Part shown: piece by piece, positions 18,301 through 27,730 of the stretch
Position numbering within the stretch: the stretch's first letter is position 1
Layout of the letters: each line of letters starts with the position of its first letter
Assembly (NCBI GenBank): GCA_963702535.1
Contig: CAVPDG010000022.1
Span: 62,001-126,000 of the forward strand
Source: CAVPDG01 sp963702535
Lineage (GTDB): Bacteria; Chloroflexota; Anaerolineae; Anaerolineales; UBA4823
Length of the DNA stretch: 64,000 nucleotides
Direction: 5' to 3'
Notes under the pieces: generated by a model
Databases searched by the model: none
The model's input: the letters and a program-made list of their open reading frames with translations, nothing else
Told to the model about the DNA's origin: nothing
Program-made: the position numbers and the translations under genes

Positions 18301-19732
18301 ATGAGCCAACAACCTGAAACTGGACCTCTTGTGATGAAGTTCGGCGGCACGTCCGTCGGAAGCGCATCCGCCATCCGCCAGGCGGCGCGCATCGTGCTGG
18401 AGCAATCCTCGCGCGGGGGCGGGGTCGTGGTGGTGGTCTCCGCCATGAGCGGGGTGACCGATAAGCTGGTGCGCGGGGCGCACACCGCCGCCTCCGGCGA
18501 CGGAGAGACTTTCCGCCAGATCGCTGCTGAGCTTGCCGAGCTGCACACGCGCACGGCGGACGAGCTGCTGGCGGCGGGCAGCGAGCTGCACAGCCAGTTC
18601 CTGCACAGCCTGGACCGCTACCTGGCGGAGTTCAGCACGCTGTGCCACAGCGTCTCGGTGCTGGGCGAGCTGACGCCGCGCGCCATGGATACGATCAGCG
18701 GGCTGGGCGAGCGCATCAACGCCCGCCTGTGCGCAGCGACGCTGGACGCCCTGGGTGGACGGGCGCAGGCGATCGACGCCACCGAGCTGATCGTGACCGA
18801 CGACCACTTCCAGAGCGCGGCGCCGCTGATGGCGCTCACCAAGCCGCGCGCTTTGGCGCGCTTGGGACCGCTGCTGGAGCGGGGTGTGATCCCGGTGGTG
18901 ACGGGCTTCATCGCCGCTACGGCAGAGGGCATCGGCACCACCCTGGGGCGCGGCGGCAGCGATTACTCGGCGGCGATCCTGGGCGACGCCCTGGACGCGC
19001 GGGAGGTGTGGATCTGGACCGACGTGGACGGGGTGATGAGCGCCGACCCGCGCGTGCGTGCCGGAGGCGCAGGTGATCCCGGTGCTTTCGTACAGCGAGG
19101 TGGGCGAGCTGGCGTATTTCGGGGCGAAGGTGCTGCACCCGCGCACCATCCGCCCGGTGGTCGAGCGCGGCATCCCGCTGTGGGTGAAGAACACCTTCAA
19201 CCCAGACTTCCCCGGCACGCTGATCGAGCGCCAGGCGCAGTCCGTGGCGGGCACGGTCAAGGCGGTGACGGCGATCAAGGGGCTGAGCATGGTCATCGTG
19301 GAAGGGCGGGGCATGATGGGCGTGCCCGGCATCGCGGCGCGCACCTTCGGGGCGGTGGCGAGCCAGGGCGCCAGCGTGCTGATGATCTCGCAGGCGTCTT
19401 CGGAGCAGTCGATCTGCTTCATCGTGCCGCAGGAGACGGCGCGCGGCGTGATGAGCGCGGTGGAGCACGAGATGCGCGATGAGCTGCGGCGGGGCGACAT
19501 CGACCGGGTGACATCGATGGACGAGGTGGTGATCGTCACGGCGGTGGGAGCGGGGATGCGCGGCACGCCGGGCGTTGCCTCGCGCCTCTTCGCCGCGCTG
19601 GGCGATAACGGCATCAACGTCATCGCCATCGCCCAGGGGGCGTCGGAGTGCGGGGTCTCGATGGTCATCGCCGCCTCGGACGCGCCAGAGGCGCTGCGGC
19701 GCATCCACGAGCGCGTCATCATCAACCGCTGA
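18301..19732 (+). CDS. Aspartate kinase (frameshifted)
   Basis: First enzyme of the aspartate family pathway (Lys, Thr, Met). N-terminal kinase motif VMKFGGTSVGSASAI, TELIVTDDHF, and the substrate-binding GRGGSDYSAAILG and WTDVDGVMSADPR blocks. Near 19059 one extra base breaks the frame; repairing it gives SADPRVVPEAQVIPVLSYSE followed by YFGAKVLHPRTI. Two ACT regulatory domains follow (VPGIAARTFGAVASQGASV; GTPGVASRLFAALGDNGINV), typical of feedback-inhibited enzymes. Restored length is about 476 residues. The next gene, threonine synthase, is in the same pathway. Confidence 0.93.
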
Positions 19733-19743
19733 CAAAGCCATTA

Positions 19744-19855
19744 AGAATGGGACACGGATTTCACTGATAAACACGGATCTTATTACCATAATGTTCTTCA
19801 CTGAATTCCCTATTTTGATCCGTGCAATCGGTGTGTATCCGTGTACCCCAAAAAA
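19744..19855. repeat. Intergenic CACGGAT-type repeat remnant
   Basis: Contains GACACGGATTTCACTGA, AACACGGATC and TGTATCCGTGTA units in both orientations. Such ACGGATTTCAC repeats are a common non-coding filler between genes in GC-rich environmental bacteria. It also supplies the false upstream extension of the threonine synthase frame. Confidence 0.5.
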
Positions 19856-19891
19856 ACAAGCGGAATGGAAGAGAATTACGGGGAGCAAGTT

Positions 19892-21229
19892 ATGGACTCG
19901 GCTTATAACTGCTGGCTGGAATGCTCGCGGGGCTGCGGGCAGCGCTACCCGATCTACGAAGTGATCTACCGCTGCGAGAAGTGCGGCGGGCTGCTGGACG
20001 TGGAGCACGACCTGGAGGCTCTGCGCCGGCGGGAGGCGGGCGATTGGAAGGCGCTCTTCGATGCGCGCCTGCACACCAACGCCTGGCCCTACGGCAGCGG
20101 GGTGTGGGGCAAGAAGGAATGGGTGCTGCCCCTGGTGGATGACGATAACGTGGTCTCGATGTACGAGGGGCAGACCAACTGCTTCTGGGCGAAGGAGCTG
20201 GGCCGCGAGCTGGGGATGAGCGACCTGTGGATCAAGCTGTGCGGCAACAGCCACACCGGCTCCTTCAAGGACCTGGGCATGACGGTGCTGGTCTCGGCGG
20301 TGATGCAGATGCGGGCGGACGGGCATCCGGTGCGGGCGGTGGCGTGCGCCTCGACGGGCGACACCTCGGCGGCGCTGGCGGCTTACGCCGCGGCGGCGGG
20401 CATCCCGGCGATCGTCTTCCTGCCCAAGGGCAAGGTATCCACGGCGCAGCTCATCCAACCGATCGCCAACGGGGCGCTGGTGCTGGCGCTGGACACCGAC
20501 TTCGACGGGTGCATGCGCATCGTGCAGGAGGTGACCGCTGACCGCAGCCTGTACCTGGCGAACTCGATGAACCCGCTGCGCATGGAGGGGCAGAAGACGG
20601 TGGGGGTGGAGATCGTGCAGCAGTTCGACTGGGAAGCGCCGGACTGGATCATCATCCCGGCGGGGAACCTGGGCAACGTCTCGGCGCTGGGCAAGGGGCT
20701 GCTGATGATGCGCGAGCTGGGGCTGATCGAGCGGCTGCCGCGCATCGCCTGCGCCCAGGCGGAGCGGGCCAACCCGTTCTACCGCAGCTTCCAGGAGGGG
20801 TTCCGGTCTTACGCGCCGCTGCAGGCGGAGAAGACGCTGGCGAGCGCCATCCAGATCGGGGCGCCGGTGAGCTACGAGCGGGCGGTGAAGGTGCTGCGCC
20901 AGTTCGACGGGGTGGTGGAGCAGGCGAGCGAGGACGAGCTGGCTGAGGCTTCCGCCCGCGCCGACCGCAAAGGGCTGTTCTGCTGCCCGCAGACGGGGGT
21001 GGCGCTGGCGGCGCTGTTCAAGCTGGTGGAGCGGGGCGTGATCCGGCGCTCGGAGCGGGTGATCGTGCTCTCCACCGCCAGCGGGCTGAAGTTCACCGGC
21101 TTCAAGGTGGACTACCACGAGGGCGCCCTGGCGGGGGTGGAGGCGCGGCACGCCAACCCGCCGCTGGAGCTGGCAGCCGACGCCGGACTGGTGCGGGAGG
21201 CGATTGAGAGGGCGTTGGAAAGCGGGTAG
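19892..21229 (+). CDS. thrC: Threonine synthase
   Basis: PLP enzyme converting O-phosphohomoserine to threonine. ATG 19892 is chosen because a GGGGAG lies 6 bases upstream; the longer frame runs into a repeat. 445 residues. An N-terminal zinc-ribbon-like segment (CSRGCGQRYPIYE, RCEKCGG) is followed by the PLP-binding HTGSFKDLGM with Lys126, the ASTGDTSAALAAYAAAAG loop, NSMNPLRMEGQKT and the phosphate/cofactor-binding IPAGNLGN. Typical of the archaeal/bacterial class with a zinc ribbon. It follows aspartate kinase. Confidence 0.95.
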   Translation: MDSAYNCWLECSRGCGQRYPIYEVIYRCEKCGGLLDVEHDLEALRRREAGDWKALFDARLHTNAWPYGSGVWGKKEWVLPLVDDDNVVSMYEGQTNCFWAKELGRELGMSDLWIKLCGNSHTGSFKDLGMTVLVSAVMQMRADGHPVRAVACASTGDTSAALAAYAAAAGIPAIVFLPKGKVSTAQLIQPIANGALVLALDTDFDGCMRIVQEVTADRSLYLANSMNPLRMEGQKTVGVEIVQQFDWEAPDWIIIPAGNLGNVSALGKGLLMMRELGLIERLPRIACAQAERANPFYRSFQEGFRSYAPLQAEKTLASAIQIGAPVSYERAVKVLRQFDGVVEQASEDELAEASARADRKGLFCCPQTGVALAALFKLVERGVIRRSERVIVLSTASGLKFTGFKVDYHEGALAGVEARHANPPLELAADAGLVREAIERALESG

Positions 21230-21300
21230 AGACAGGTGTCAGGCGCCAGGTCCGAAAAGAGAAAGGTCAGTAAATCAAGAGTCAGCGGTGAGAGGCGGCA

Positions 21301-21574
21301 ACGAGGTTGAGATGGTCAAAGGTGGATTGAAAATATAGGCGTCCACGAGTGAATGCCGTCCACGAACAGGGCGCGAAGGCGCGAAAGACATTTGCAATGG
21401 ACAGATTTCGATGATCCGGGATGTCCTTCGTGGCTAGGCGCCTGCGTCCAGTACACACCGGGACCAGTACCTATGCTCTAATTGCAAACCGGATGGGAGG
21501 AAAAGTAGGGATTCGAGGGAGTGAATTTTGGAGGGGGAAGTTGGCGATTGCGAGATTCAGTGAAGCAGCGATGA
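21301..21574 (+). repeat. Long degenerate intergenic repeat, copy 1
   Basis: Resembles 24381-24596 over most of its length. Shared blocks include TTGAGATGGTCAAAGG/TTGAGATAGTCAAAGG, TCCACGAGTGAATGCCGTCC, GATCCGGGATGT, and later AGGGATTCGAGGG/AGGACTCGAGGG plus GATTCAGTGAAGCAGCGATG. It has no convincing reading frame. It lies downstream of the 3' end of the beta-propeller lipoprotein gene. The rest of 21230-21706 shows no gene. Confidence 0.65.
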
Positions 21575-21706
21575 AGCGACTTCTACTGTCCTGGAGAAGT
21601 AATTGGCGCACCCGGGAATACAGCTGACCTCAAAGTTGATGGGATTACCCAGGCAATGGTTGGGGATGCATTGCTATACAAACCGCACGCTCTCTGGATG
21701 AACGAA

Positions 21707-22990
21707 TTATGGGTTACAGTTTTCCTCCCCGGGAAAGCTATCCGGCGCGGCCTCCCATCCAGCGACATCAAGGATATCGGTAACATTCGGCATTTTGTAC
21801 AATTCTCTTGTGTTTACATCAAAGATTTTAAGGCCATATTCCAATTGATCCTCAAAACACCAAAAACAAGCGATACGACTTGTCGATCCAAAAGGTTTCA
21901 TACCCCCATTTCCTGCCGGAACATTTTCTAGTGAACGTACTACCTTCCCACTCGCTGGATCGATCCAGCGAATGACATCATCATCCCATGTCCCAAGAAT
22001 ATTGTCGTCTTCCCACCAAAATTCATCTACCTCCCCTACGGGAACGATGTTTTGATTTTCAGAGTTGGCTATCCAAAGGTTAGACCTGTCAAATGCAATG
22101 TATTTGAGAACAAAATACTTGCTATTTGGCGACCACAATATTCCATCCGGCGCATTGCCTGCTTCCGGAAGAGTTTGATATTCTACATGCTGGTTTCCAT
22201 GGTAATCGGCACTATAAATTTTAAGAGTATCATTTTCGTCATAGTCGGTGTAAGCCAGCAATTGGCTGTTTGGAGACCAATCGAATTTCCACGCCCCACC
22301 GTTTTTTGATATGAAGAAAGGCCCTTCTGAACCGTCAGTTGACATCACCGCCAGGTTTTCAACCGGATAATGATATCCTTGCCCGGTATCCTCCATCAGT
22401 TCTCCGCTGTGGATCTCCATGGCAACATAAGCTTCGGATGGAGATAACTTAACCCCAGGCCAGATCTCCATTGATTTAATCTCAGGCAGGTTTTCATGGG
22501 AGAATATCGTGCGCAGGATATTCCCGCGGAAATCCACCTCAACGATATCGGCGTTATCCAAATAGAGGTAAAATCCACACCCCTGCCGGGTCCAACCCAA
22601 AAAATGTGCATCAGAGATGTAGAGCTCGGGATTTATCGCTCTGGTTTCACCTGTGTTTACATCCTGTAGGTAGATCTCGCCGCCAAATCCCATTTGAATG
22701 ATCAGGGGGTTTCCCAGCAACCCATCTGTTGCCTCTGGCCAGATCGTGGGTGTGATCGTGATTTGTTCATGAACGCCCGTAGGCGTAGGAGTATCCACGT
22801 TTCTCAAATCCAAGGTGGGTGAAACAAGGATCCAGGCAGTTGGAGTTCCATAATCGAGGGGGACCGTCGCCGATGGGCTTTTTGTCGAGATAGGAGAGGG
22901 TTGGGAGGCAAGAGCGCATCCTCCCAACAAGAGAATCGAGCCTATCTCACAAGCAATGACTGCTAGTGGTTTTTTCCTGTTAGTTTCCAT
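21707..22990 (-). CDS. Lipoprotein with TolB-like beta-propeller
   Basis: ATG 22990 gives 427 residues beginning with a lipoprotein signal peptide and lipobox (SILLLGGCALAS; Cys25). A Ser/Thr/Pro-rich linker follows, then a beta-propeller with recurring WSPNS.LLAYTDY, WSPNSKYFVLKY and PGVKLSPSEAYVAMEI blades, plus ILGTWDDDVIRWIDP. The protein is therefore tethered outside the membrane. Codon use and GC are lower than in the flanking housekeeping genes. It overlaps the end of an M23 fragment by 11 bases. Its paralogue lies at 24676-26094. Ligand and function are unknown. Confidence 0.75.
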   Translation of the reverse strand: METNRKKPLAVIACEIGSILLLGGCALASQPSPISTKSPSATVPLDYGTPTAWILVSPTLDLRNVDTPTPTGVHEQITITPTIWPEATDGLLGNPLIIQMGFGGEIYLQDVNTGETRAINPELYISDAHFLGWTRQGCGFYLYLDNADIVEVDFRGNILRTIFSHENLPEIKSMEIWPGVKLSPSEAYVAMEIHSGELMEDTGQGYHYPVENLAVMSTDGSEGPFFISKNGGAWKFDWSPNSQLLAYTDYDENDTLKIYSADYHGNQHVEYQTLPEAGNAPDGILWSPNSKYFVLKYIAFDRSNLWIANSENQNIVPVGEVDEFWWEDDNILGTWDDDVIRWIDPASGKVVRSLENVPAGNGGMKPFGSTSRIACFWCFEDQLEYGLKIFDVNTRELYKMPNVTDILDVAGWEAAPDSFPGEENCNP

Positions 22991-23462
22991 ATCGTTCCGG
23001 TATTGTTTTGAAATCGGAATCATAACCATATATTGCACCCAGATCCAAAAAGTATTGACCCCAATCACTCTGAGCATACCCCCAAAAATATCTGCCTTGA
23101 AATGGATCTGAAGAGGCCAGATTAACATTGCCAGCTGTTCGGACTTCAAAGTGGAGGTGAGCAGGTACCATATCATCGCCCTTCGTGATGCCGGTTGTAC
23201 CGATTATTGTATCTGAATTAACATCTTCACCAACCCCAACAAAAAATCCACTGTTGCGCTCTGTACCTAAATGTGCATAGATAGAATAGAACTTGTTATC
23301 GTATAGCTCGTGCTCGACCATGACATAATTACCAAAATCGTCAGACCAGCCAGAAGCTACCACAACACCGGGGGCGATGGGAGGCGGCAATTCGAGATTC
23401 AGAGAGAAGATTGTTTCAAAGCTTTGTCCAGCAGATCTCCCACATCCAACTGGTGCGCCCAC
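22980..23462 (-). pseudogene. M23 (LytM) metallopeptidase domain, 5'-truncated
   Basis: The preserved part covers the second half of an M23 endopeptidase domain: VVVASGWSDDFGNYVMVEH, YSIYAHLG, IIGTTGITKGDD and the metal/catalytic HLHFEVR. The N-terminal HxxxD zinc-ligand segment is missing, and the frame upstream of about 23400 is only the antisense-shifted tail of the nucleotidyltransferase gene. So the peptidase was cut at its junction with that gene. In relatives such domains end secreted cell-wall enzymes or RHS proteins. It is probably inactive. Confidence 0.7.
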
Positions 23463-23977
23463 TTGTATAGATAATCAAGGTCGAGGTTCCCTGCTTGCAC
23501 TTCCAAGATGCCCAAGACATCACGCCATTGTCGTTCAGAAACCTCACCACCCTGACGGTACCATTCTAATTTAGCCAGCAAGGTATCTTCAGGTGTAGCT
23601 ACCCATGCTTCGGCAAGCGGTTCAACAGAGAGGGTCTGTCTTCGGGCGCGGGATAATTGCTGCTCTACGAACGGTCTCGGCCTCGGAATAAATACATCAA
23701 CCTTAAAAAAGCTATCCCTATGGATAATATTGAAGGCGGATTGACGGGCAACGGCCCCGACAACCATCTCCTCGTCAATATAAAACTCGCCATCTAATTC
23801 TCGAATAAAACCGGCAACATGCTCCGGGCGCATTTCGGCTACGATGTCGGAATCCTGAGTGGTCCGAACCATACCATGCAGCGTGCTGGCCAAAGAGCCG
23901 CCAATCAGGTAGCGCACCTGTAATTTTTCCAGGACGACGGTCACCCTGGCGGTGATCAACACCGGATCAAGCAGCAT
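23399..23977 (-). CDS. Nucleotidyltransferase-superfamily protein (DUF6036/AbiEii-like)
   Basis: 192 residues from ATG 23977, preceded by GGAG. The N-terminal pattern LQVRYLIGGSLASTLHGMVRTTQDSDIV is a minimal nucleotidyltransferase motif: GGS followed by DSD, the metal-binding acidic pair. C-terminally it has the PEDTLLAKLEWYRQGGEVSERQWRDV helix conserved in these proteins. It overlaps the preceding 84-residue gene by 11 bases. Members of this superfamily in two-gene pairs include MNT/AbiEii-type toxins; similar pairs are common in Cyanobacteria and Chloroflexota. A toxin or modification role is inferred. Confidence 0.75.
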   Translation of the reverse strand: MLLDPVLITARVTVVLEKLQVRYLIGGSLASTLHGMVRTTQDSDIVAEMRPEHVAGFIRELDGEFYIDEEMVVGAVARQSAFNIIHRDSFFKVDVFIPRPRPFVEQQLSRARRQTLSVEPLAEAWVATPEDTLLAKLEWYRQGGEVSERQWRDVLGILEVQAGNLDLDYLYKWAHQLDVGDLLDKALKQSSL

Positions 23978-24221
23978 CTTCCGCTTCTCCAAGCACTTTT
24001 CGCGCCAGGTCTGGTCCGAGCAAAAGGTCAGCCAGCCGGCGGTTCAGCTCGGCATCCGTGGCGTGGGGAAAGCGCTGGCGCAGCCCGATGAGAGCCAGCC
24101 TCCTGGCAGAAGCATTCAACCCGGACAGCATTTCCATTTTACGCCAGGAGGGAACGGTACGCAGGAGCTGCACCTGGAGGGCTTCCATGGCGGGAGAAGT
24201 GTCGGTATAAAAAGGCGGCAT
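23967..24221 (-). CDS. Small protein paired with nucleotidyltransferase, possible antitoxin
   Basis: 84 residues, helical: MEALQVQLLRTVPSWRKMEML, ALIGLRQRFPHATDAELNRRLADLLLGPDLARKVLGE. The GLRQRFPHAxxAEL..RLADLLLG block is one I associate with short proteins encoded just before DUF6036-like nucleotidyltransferases. An in-frame inner Met at residue 12 is an alternative start. The overlap with the next gene implies coupled expression. No DNA-binding motif is clear. Confidence 0.7.
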   Translation of the reverse strand: MPPFYTDTSPAMEALQVQLLRTVPSWRKMEMLSGLNASARRLALIGLRQRFPHATDAELNRRLADLLLGPDLARKVLGEAEDAA

Positions 24222-24380
24222 AAACCTAGTATAGCACGCAGGGTATACTTTAGTGTTTATATATTCTGCCCCAGGGGAGCGAGCACCTGAACTAAGAAGG
24301 CGCGCAAGGAGGAACGGTGTGCGCCTGGTCTTTGAAAGGTGGCGGACCTGGCTATTCGGCTTGAAAGGTGCGAGGTTGCA

Positions 24381-24596
24381 GCGATATTGAGATAGTCAAA
24401 GGCAGAGCGACAAATAGAACTCTCCACGAGTAAATGCCGTCCACGAATGATATTTACAGCGGACGCACGTCTTGATCCGGGATGTATCAGTACATACGTT
24501 CTAATTACACAGCTATTGGAAGAAAAAACAAGGACTCGAGGGTGATTTTTAGGGGAAGAAGAGGCGGAGATTAAAGATTCAACGAATCAGCGATGT
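24381..24596 (+). repeat. Long degenerate intergenic repeat, copy 2
   Basis: Second, shorter copy of the repeat at 21301-21574. It too lies just beyond the 3' end of a beta-propeller lipoprotein gene. No gene is visible in 24222-24675. Confidence 0.65.
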
Positions 24597-24675
24597 GGAG
24601 ATACGGGAAAGAGGCTAAGAAGGGAGATGCGCCATACTATAAGCGCGAGGGGTACAAAGGCGAACGCACAAGCCT

Positions 24676-26094
24676 CTATGGCGACTGCATCCACCCGAAT
24701 GCCTCTACATCTTCCTTGATCTGGGCCGCGAAGCCGCGTGCCAGGTCAACCAGGACCACCCGGTATCGAACAGTACTGTGATCTGCTGTGTCGGTCCGCT
24801 CCGTAACAACCAACTGCTTCCCGTCTGGCGACCAAATCGGTCTGAAGTGAATCTCGGTACTTATACAAGAATCGATGACCTGGCGGGTCTGGGTATCCAC
24901 GACAACCAAATCCGAGGTTTCACTTGGAATCCAGTTTTCATAGGTCGTAAGCCAGGCTGCAAGGTAGCGCCCATCCGGCGACCAGCTAAAATTGGTCAGC
25001 CCCGATTTTTTGTACTTGAAGAGCTCGGTCAACTGCTCCACCTGTCCATCCCTGGTAACCAGAAAGATTTCAAACGCGGGTTCACCGTTCACGTCTTCCA
25101 CATTCCCCTGCACCGCCAGGCGGGAGCCATCTGGCGACCAGACTGGCATCGGAGCCCCGAATGGTCCATCGCCGGCGAAGACCGCATCCAGGGTTGCCAA
25201 CAATTTCTGTTGCTGCAAGTCCCACAGCGCGTAGGTATAAATACCGTCATCACTGAGGTAAGGATAGATCACGCGGGTCAGGGTTGGGTCAATGAGCGTG
25301 CCTCCCCAGCCGTCCCAAAAAGCATCGCGAATCCTATAGATGCCTGTGTAATCCGGTTTCAGGACCTGCCGCTGGCCGGTGAATGGGTCGAGCAGCAACA
25401 AAGTCGAAGGTTTTTGGCCGTTTCCTTCGTCTGGGTCAAGGCCAGCCAGGCTGATCACCAAACGATGATTGTCAAGCCAGCCGAGCGGACCCAACCAGCC
25501 ATCCTCCCAGGGGATGGACTCCAACCGCTGCCCGGTCGCATCGGAGACCACCAACTCCTCACCGGTGATCTTATCCGAGGCGTCAACAAGTACGCGATAA
25601 TAGGCAAGCAAAGTTCGATCCGGCGACACAACATGAGAACCTTGGTTTTCAGCAGGCATGCTGGCGATTTGCCGGCTATCGCCTGTCGCCAGATCGAGAA
25701 GGAACGTGTCTCGAGCAAAACGACCGTTGAGATCCAAGCGACTATCCAGGACGAGGACGCCTTCAATGCCGGCCTCCGGCGGCAGCTCAGGGAGGAACTC
25801 CAGGCACTGAGCCGCCAGATCCCCCTGCGGGAGAATGAGCGGGCTCAAGGAAGGCGTTAGCGTCACTGCCGCAGATGGTGTGACCGCCGGCGGGGCTGTC
25901 CTGCTGGGTGTTGGGGAAGGGACAACCACAGAGGCGACAGGTCCACCATCCGTCGATAAGGCAGCGGTGCTCGTCGGGGACGCAGGTCCGGTAGGAGCAG
26001 CATCACCCGACCCGGTGGTGATTACAGCCCTTCCCGTACAAGCGATTAGAAAAGGAATGAGCACAAATGATAGGAATATCGTCCGCGTTCTCAT
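24676..26094 (-). CDS. Lipoprotein with TolB-like beta-propeller (paralogue)
   Basis: ATG 26094 has an AAGGATG site 6 bases upstream and gives 472 residues. The signal peptide ends in a lipobox (IPFLIAC). A 70-residue Thr/Ser/Pro/Ala linker follows, then a six- or seven-bladed propeller with WD40/PD40-like repeats: MPVWSPDGSRLAVQG, NFSWSPDGRYLAAW, RPIWSPDGKQLVVTE. It is extracytoplasmic and probably a sensor or scaffold. The overall design, neighbourhood and adjoining downstream repeat match the protein at 21707-22990, so they likely arose by duplication. Confidence 0.78.
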   Translation of the reverse strand: MRTRTIFLSFVLIPFLIACTGRAVITTGSGDAAPTGPASPTSTAALSTDGGPVASVVVPSPTPSRTAPPAVTPSAAVTLTPSLSPLILPQGDLAAQCLEFLPELPPEAGIEGVLVLDSRLDLNGRFARDTFLLDLATGDSRQIASMPAENQGSHVVSPDRTLLAYYRVLVDASDKITGEELVVSDATGQRLESIPWEDGWLGPLGWLDNHRLVISLAGLDPDEGNGQKPSTLLLLDPFTGQRQVLKPDYTGIYRIRDAFWDGWGGTLIDPTLTRVIYPYLSDDGIYTYALWDLQQQKLLATLDAVFAGDGPFGAPMPVWSPDGSRLAVQGNVEDVNGEPAFEIFLVTRDGQVEQLTELFKYKKSGLTNFSWSPDGRYLAAWLTTYENWIPSETSDLVVVDTQTRQVIDSCISTEIHFRPIWSPDGKQLVVTERTDTADHSTVRYRVVLVDLARGFAAQIKEDVEAFGWMQSP

Positions 26095-26104
26095 GTGAGC
26101 ATCC

Positions 26105-26868
26105 TTAATGGTGCCAATCATATGCCTGACGCGGGGAGTATACATAAAAGCTGGGTAGCACAAAAAAATAAACGGGGGCCGCACTATTGTACGGTGTGTT
26201 GGGTAGCAAACCCGATTTGAGAAAGGACTTGACCCTAGATGGGTCATTCCCCCACTGGCTTGGACCAACTCTTAGACCACGTTCTATATTTCGATCTAAC
26301 GTTGTTGGGTTTAGTGCTTTATTCCCGTATATGCGGGCAGGTTCTAACAAGCTTGCCCCCAACTTTCCTTGGCCCAGGTATCCTCCGGGATTCTTAATAC
26401 CGCTTATGAAACCACTGCTATCGTTCATACTCGTACGCTCTGCTATGAAATTGAAGACGCCATTGTAACAGGATGAACTGGTGCAGGTAGGATCTCTCCA
26501 ACTTCCAACATATAGACTTTGTGATACTGCGACTGAAACCCAATCCGCGCGCATAAAGCGGTTATCATCATCAATAACCCAGTTCGCCTCATGCATTATA
26601 TACAATCTAAGAAAAGTGGCAACATCCATTGTCCCATTTGAATTCCACCAAGCATCACTATAGGCTACCATAACCAGATAGTAGTTATATATCTCCTGAC
26701 CATGTTCGGTCAGCGCGACATCAACAGTTAAACCAGACCCGCCAGAACCAGTACCGGTACCGTCATTGTTCACACCCCCGCCAGGAGTCGTACCATCATC
26801 ATCATCGTCAGGACAATCGGGATCTAGACCATGTTCATAGTTACAAATGGAAATTGGTAACCAACCGG
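26105..26868 (-). pseudogene. Orphan C-terminal module, probably RHS-type tip
   Basis: A reading frame without a credible start runs from about 26868. It opens with a Cys/Asp-rich segment (CNYEHGLDPDCPDDDDDG), a Gly/Thr linker and a ~200-residue domain of unknown type (YNYYLVMVAYSDAWWNSNG, FNFIAERTSMNDSSG, ERGLRVGPSQWGND). The Asp-rich entry followed by an unknown tip resembles RHS or other polymorphic-toxin C-termini. The upstream part is cut by an IS630-like remnant on the other strand. Lower GC than the window. Family of the tip not recognised. Confidence 0.5.
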
Positions 26869-26881
26869 GCCACCTTTGAAC

Positions 26882-27044
26882 CAGGCTATGGCCGGCTCAA
26901 AGGCGCCGGTTTGAAACCCTCGACGAACTGACCCGGGCGCTGAACGAGGCTATGCAGTACTGGAATTTGCATCGACATCCGTATCATTGGCGTAAAAGAC
27001 CGCCACAGCAAGTGACCATCCTCGGTGGGTTCGGGATCAGCTGA
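26882..27044 (+). mobile_element. IS630-like transposase C-terminal remnant
   Basis: Plus-strand frame reading FETLDELTRALNEAMQYWN, then HRHPYHWRKRPP and GGFGIS before TGA 27042-27044. The YWNxHRHPYxW pattern is the end of IS630/DDE_3-type transposases. Only about 50 codons remain, so it is dead. Confidence 0.6.
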
Positions 27045-27105
27045 ACCACAATTAGTTTATCTATCTAGCGAGAGTACCCCTAAGGTGCAGCTTCATAGCC
27101 CAATA

Positions 27106-27672
27106 TTATGGTAGTAACCGTGCGTCGTAATATGCGGCGTAAGATTTTCCAGTCTCCTTTCCCACACCCATAATGTAAATTCTAACTTTGTCGTGTTCAA
27201 AATCCGCAAAATCTAGATCATCTAATGCCCATGAGTTATTGATATGATAATCATATCGTTCAAGCCCGGCGGGTAATGTCTCCTCTGTAGGTGCGGGCTT
27301 CTGGAGATGGATTTCAGACCACGCCTCCGTCAATTCATCATAAATAAAAGTGCGGAGTCCAAAACCCTGATTCGGGAAGACAATCGGCTCCTTCGTATGG
27401 TTGTAAACGGCAAAATGAATGAACTTGGGAGAAGGCGTAGCATCGACCGCCATCAGATAACCAAATCTGACGATGGAGATACCGGTATTCAAATCCACAT
27501 CCTTCGCGTAACTCTCAACAAAGTTATCATCAACAGCAGGAGGAAAAACACTCGGTGTAGAAGATGCCAGGTAAGTGGAATGCTGTTTTTGCAGTATGGA
27601 GAAGACTCCAATCGCGATGACTACAAAAACCAAAGCGACGGCAATCTTGGAAAACCGACTAGCTATTGGCAT
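27106..27672 (-). CDS. Membrane-anchored hypothetical protein, candidate immunity protein
   Basis: 188 residues. An N-terminal membrane anchor (IAVALVFVVIAIGVFSIL) is followed by a short linker and a ~140-residue extracytoplasmic domain rich in aromatic residues (FIHFAVYNHTKEPIVFPNQGFGLRTFIYDELTEAW). No family recognised. It lies 58 bases after an RHS-type C-terminal module on the same strand, the position of immunity genes in polymorphic toxin loci. That role is inference only. Confidence 0.55.
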   Translation of the reverse strand: MPIASRFSKIAVALVFVVIAIGVFSILQKQHSTYLASSTPSVFPPAVDDNFVESYAKDVDLNTGISIVRFGYLMAVDATPSPKFIHFAVYNHTKEPIVFPNQGFGLRTFIYDELTEAWSEIHLQKPAPTEETLPAGLERYDYHINNSWALDDLDFADFEHDKVRIYIMGVGKETGKSYAAYYDARLLP

Positions 27673-27730
27673 ATTAGCCTCTATCGTTTCTTGACGTTTC
27701 CCCTGGTGGTACTATCTTTCCGGCGAGTTA

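Noticed and set aside
18917..21151. 744-codon minus-strand frame over aspartate kinase and threonine synthase
   Set aside because: Antisense shadow of two well-identified genes, His/Arg/Leu-rich with no motifs.
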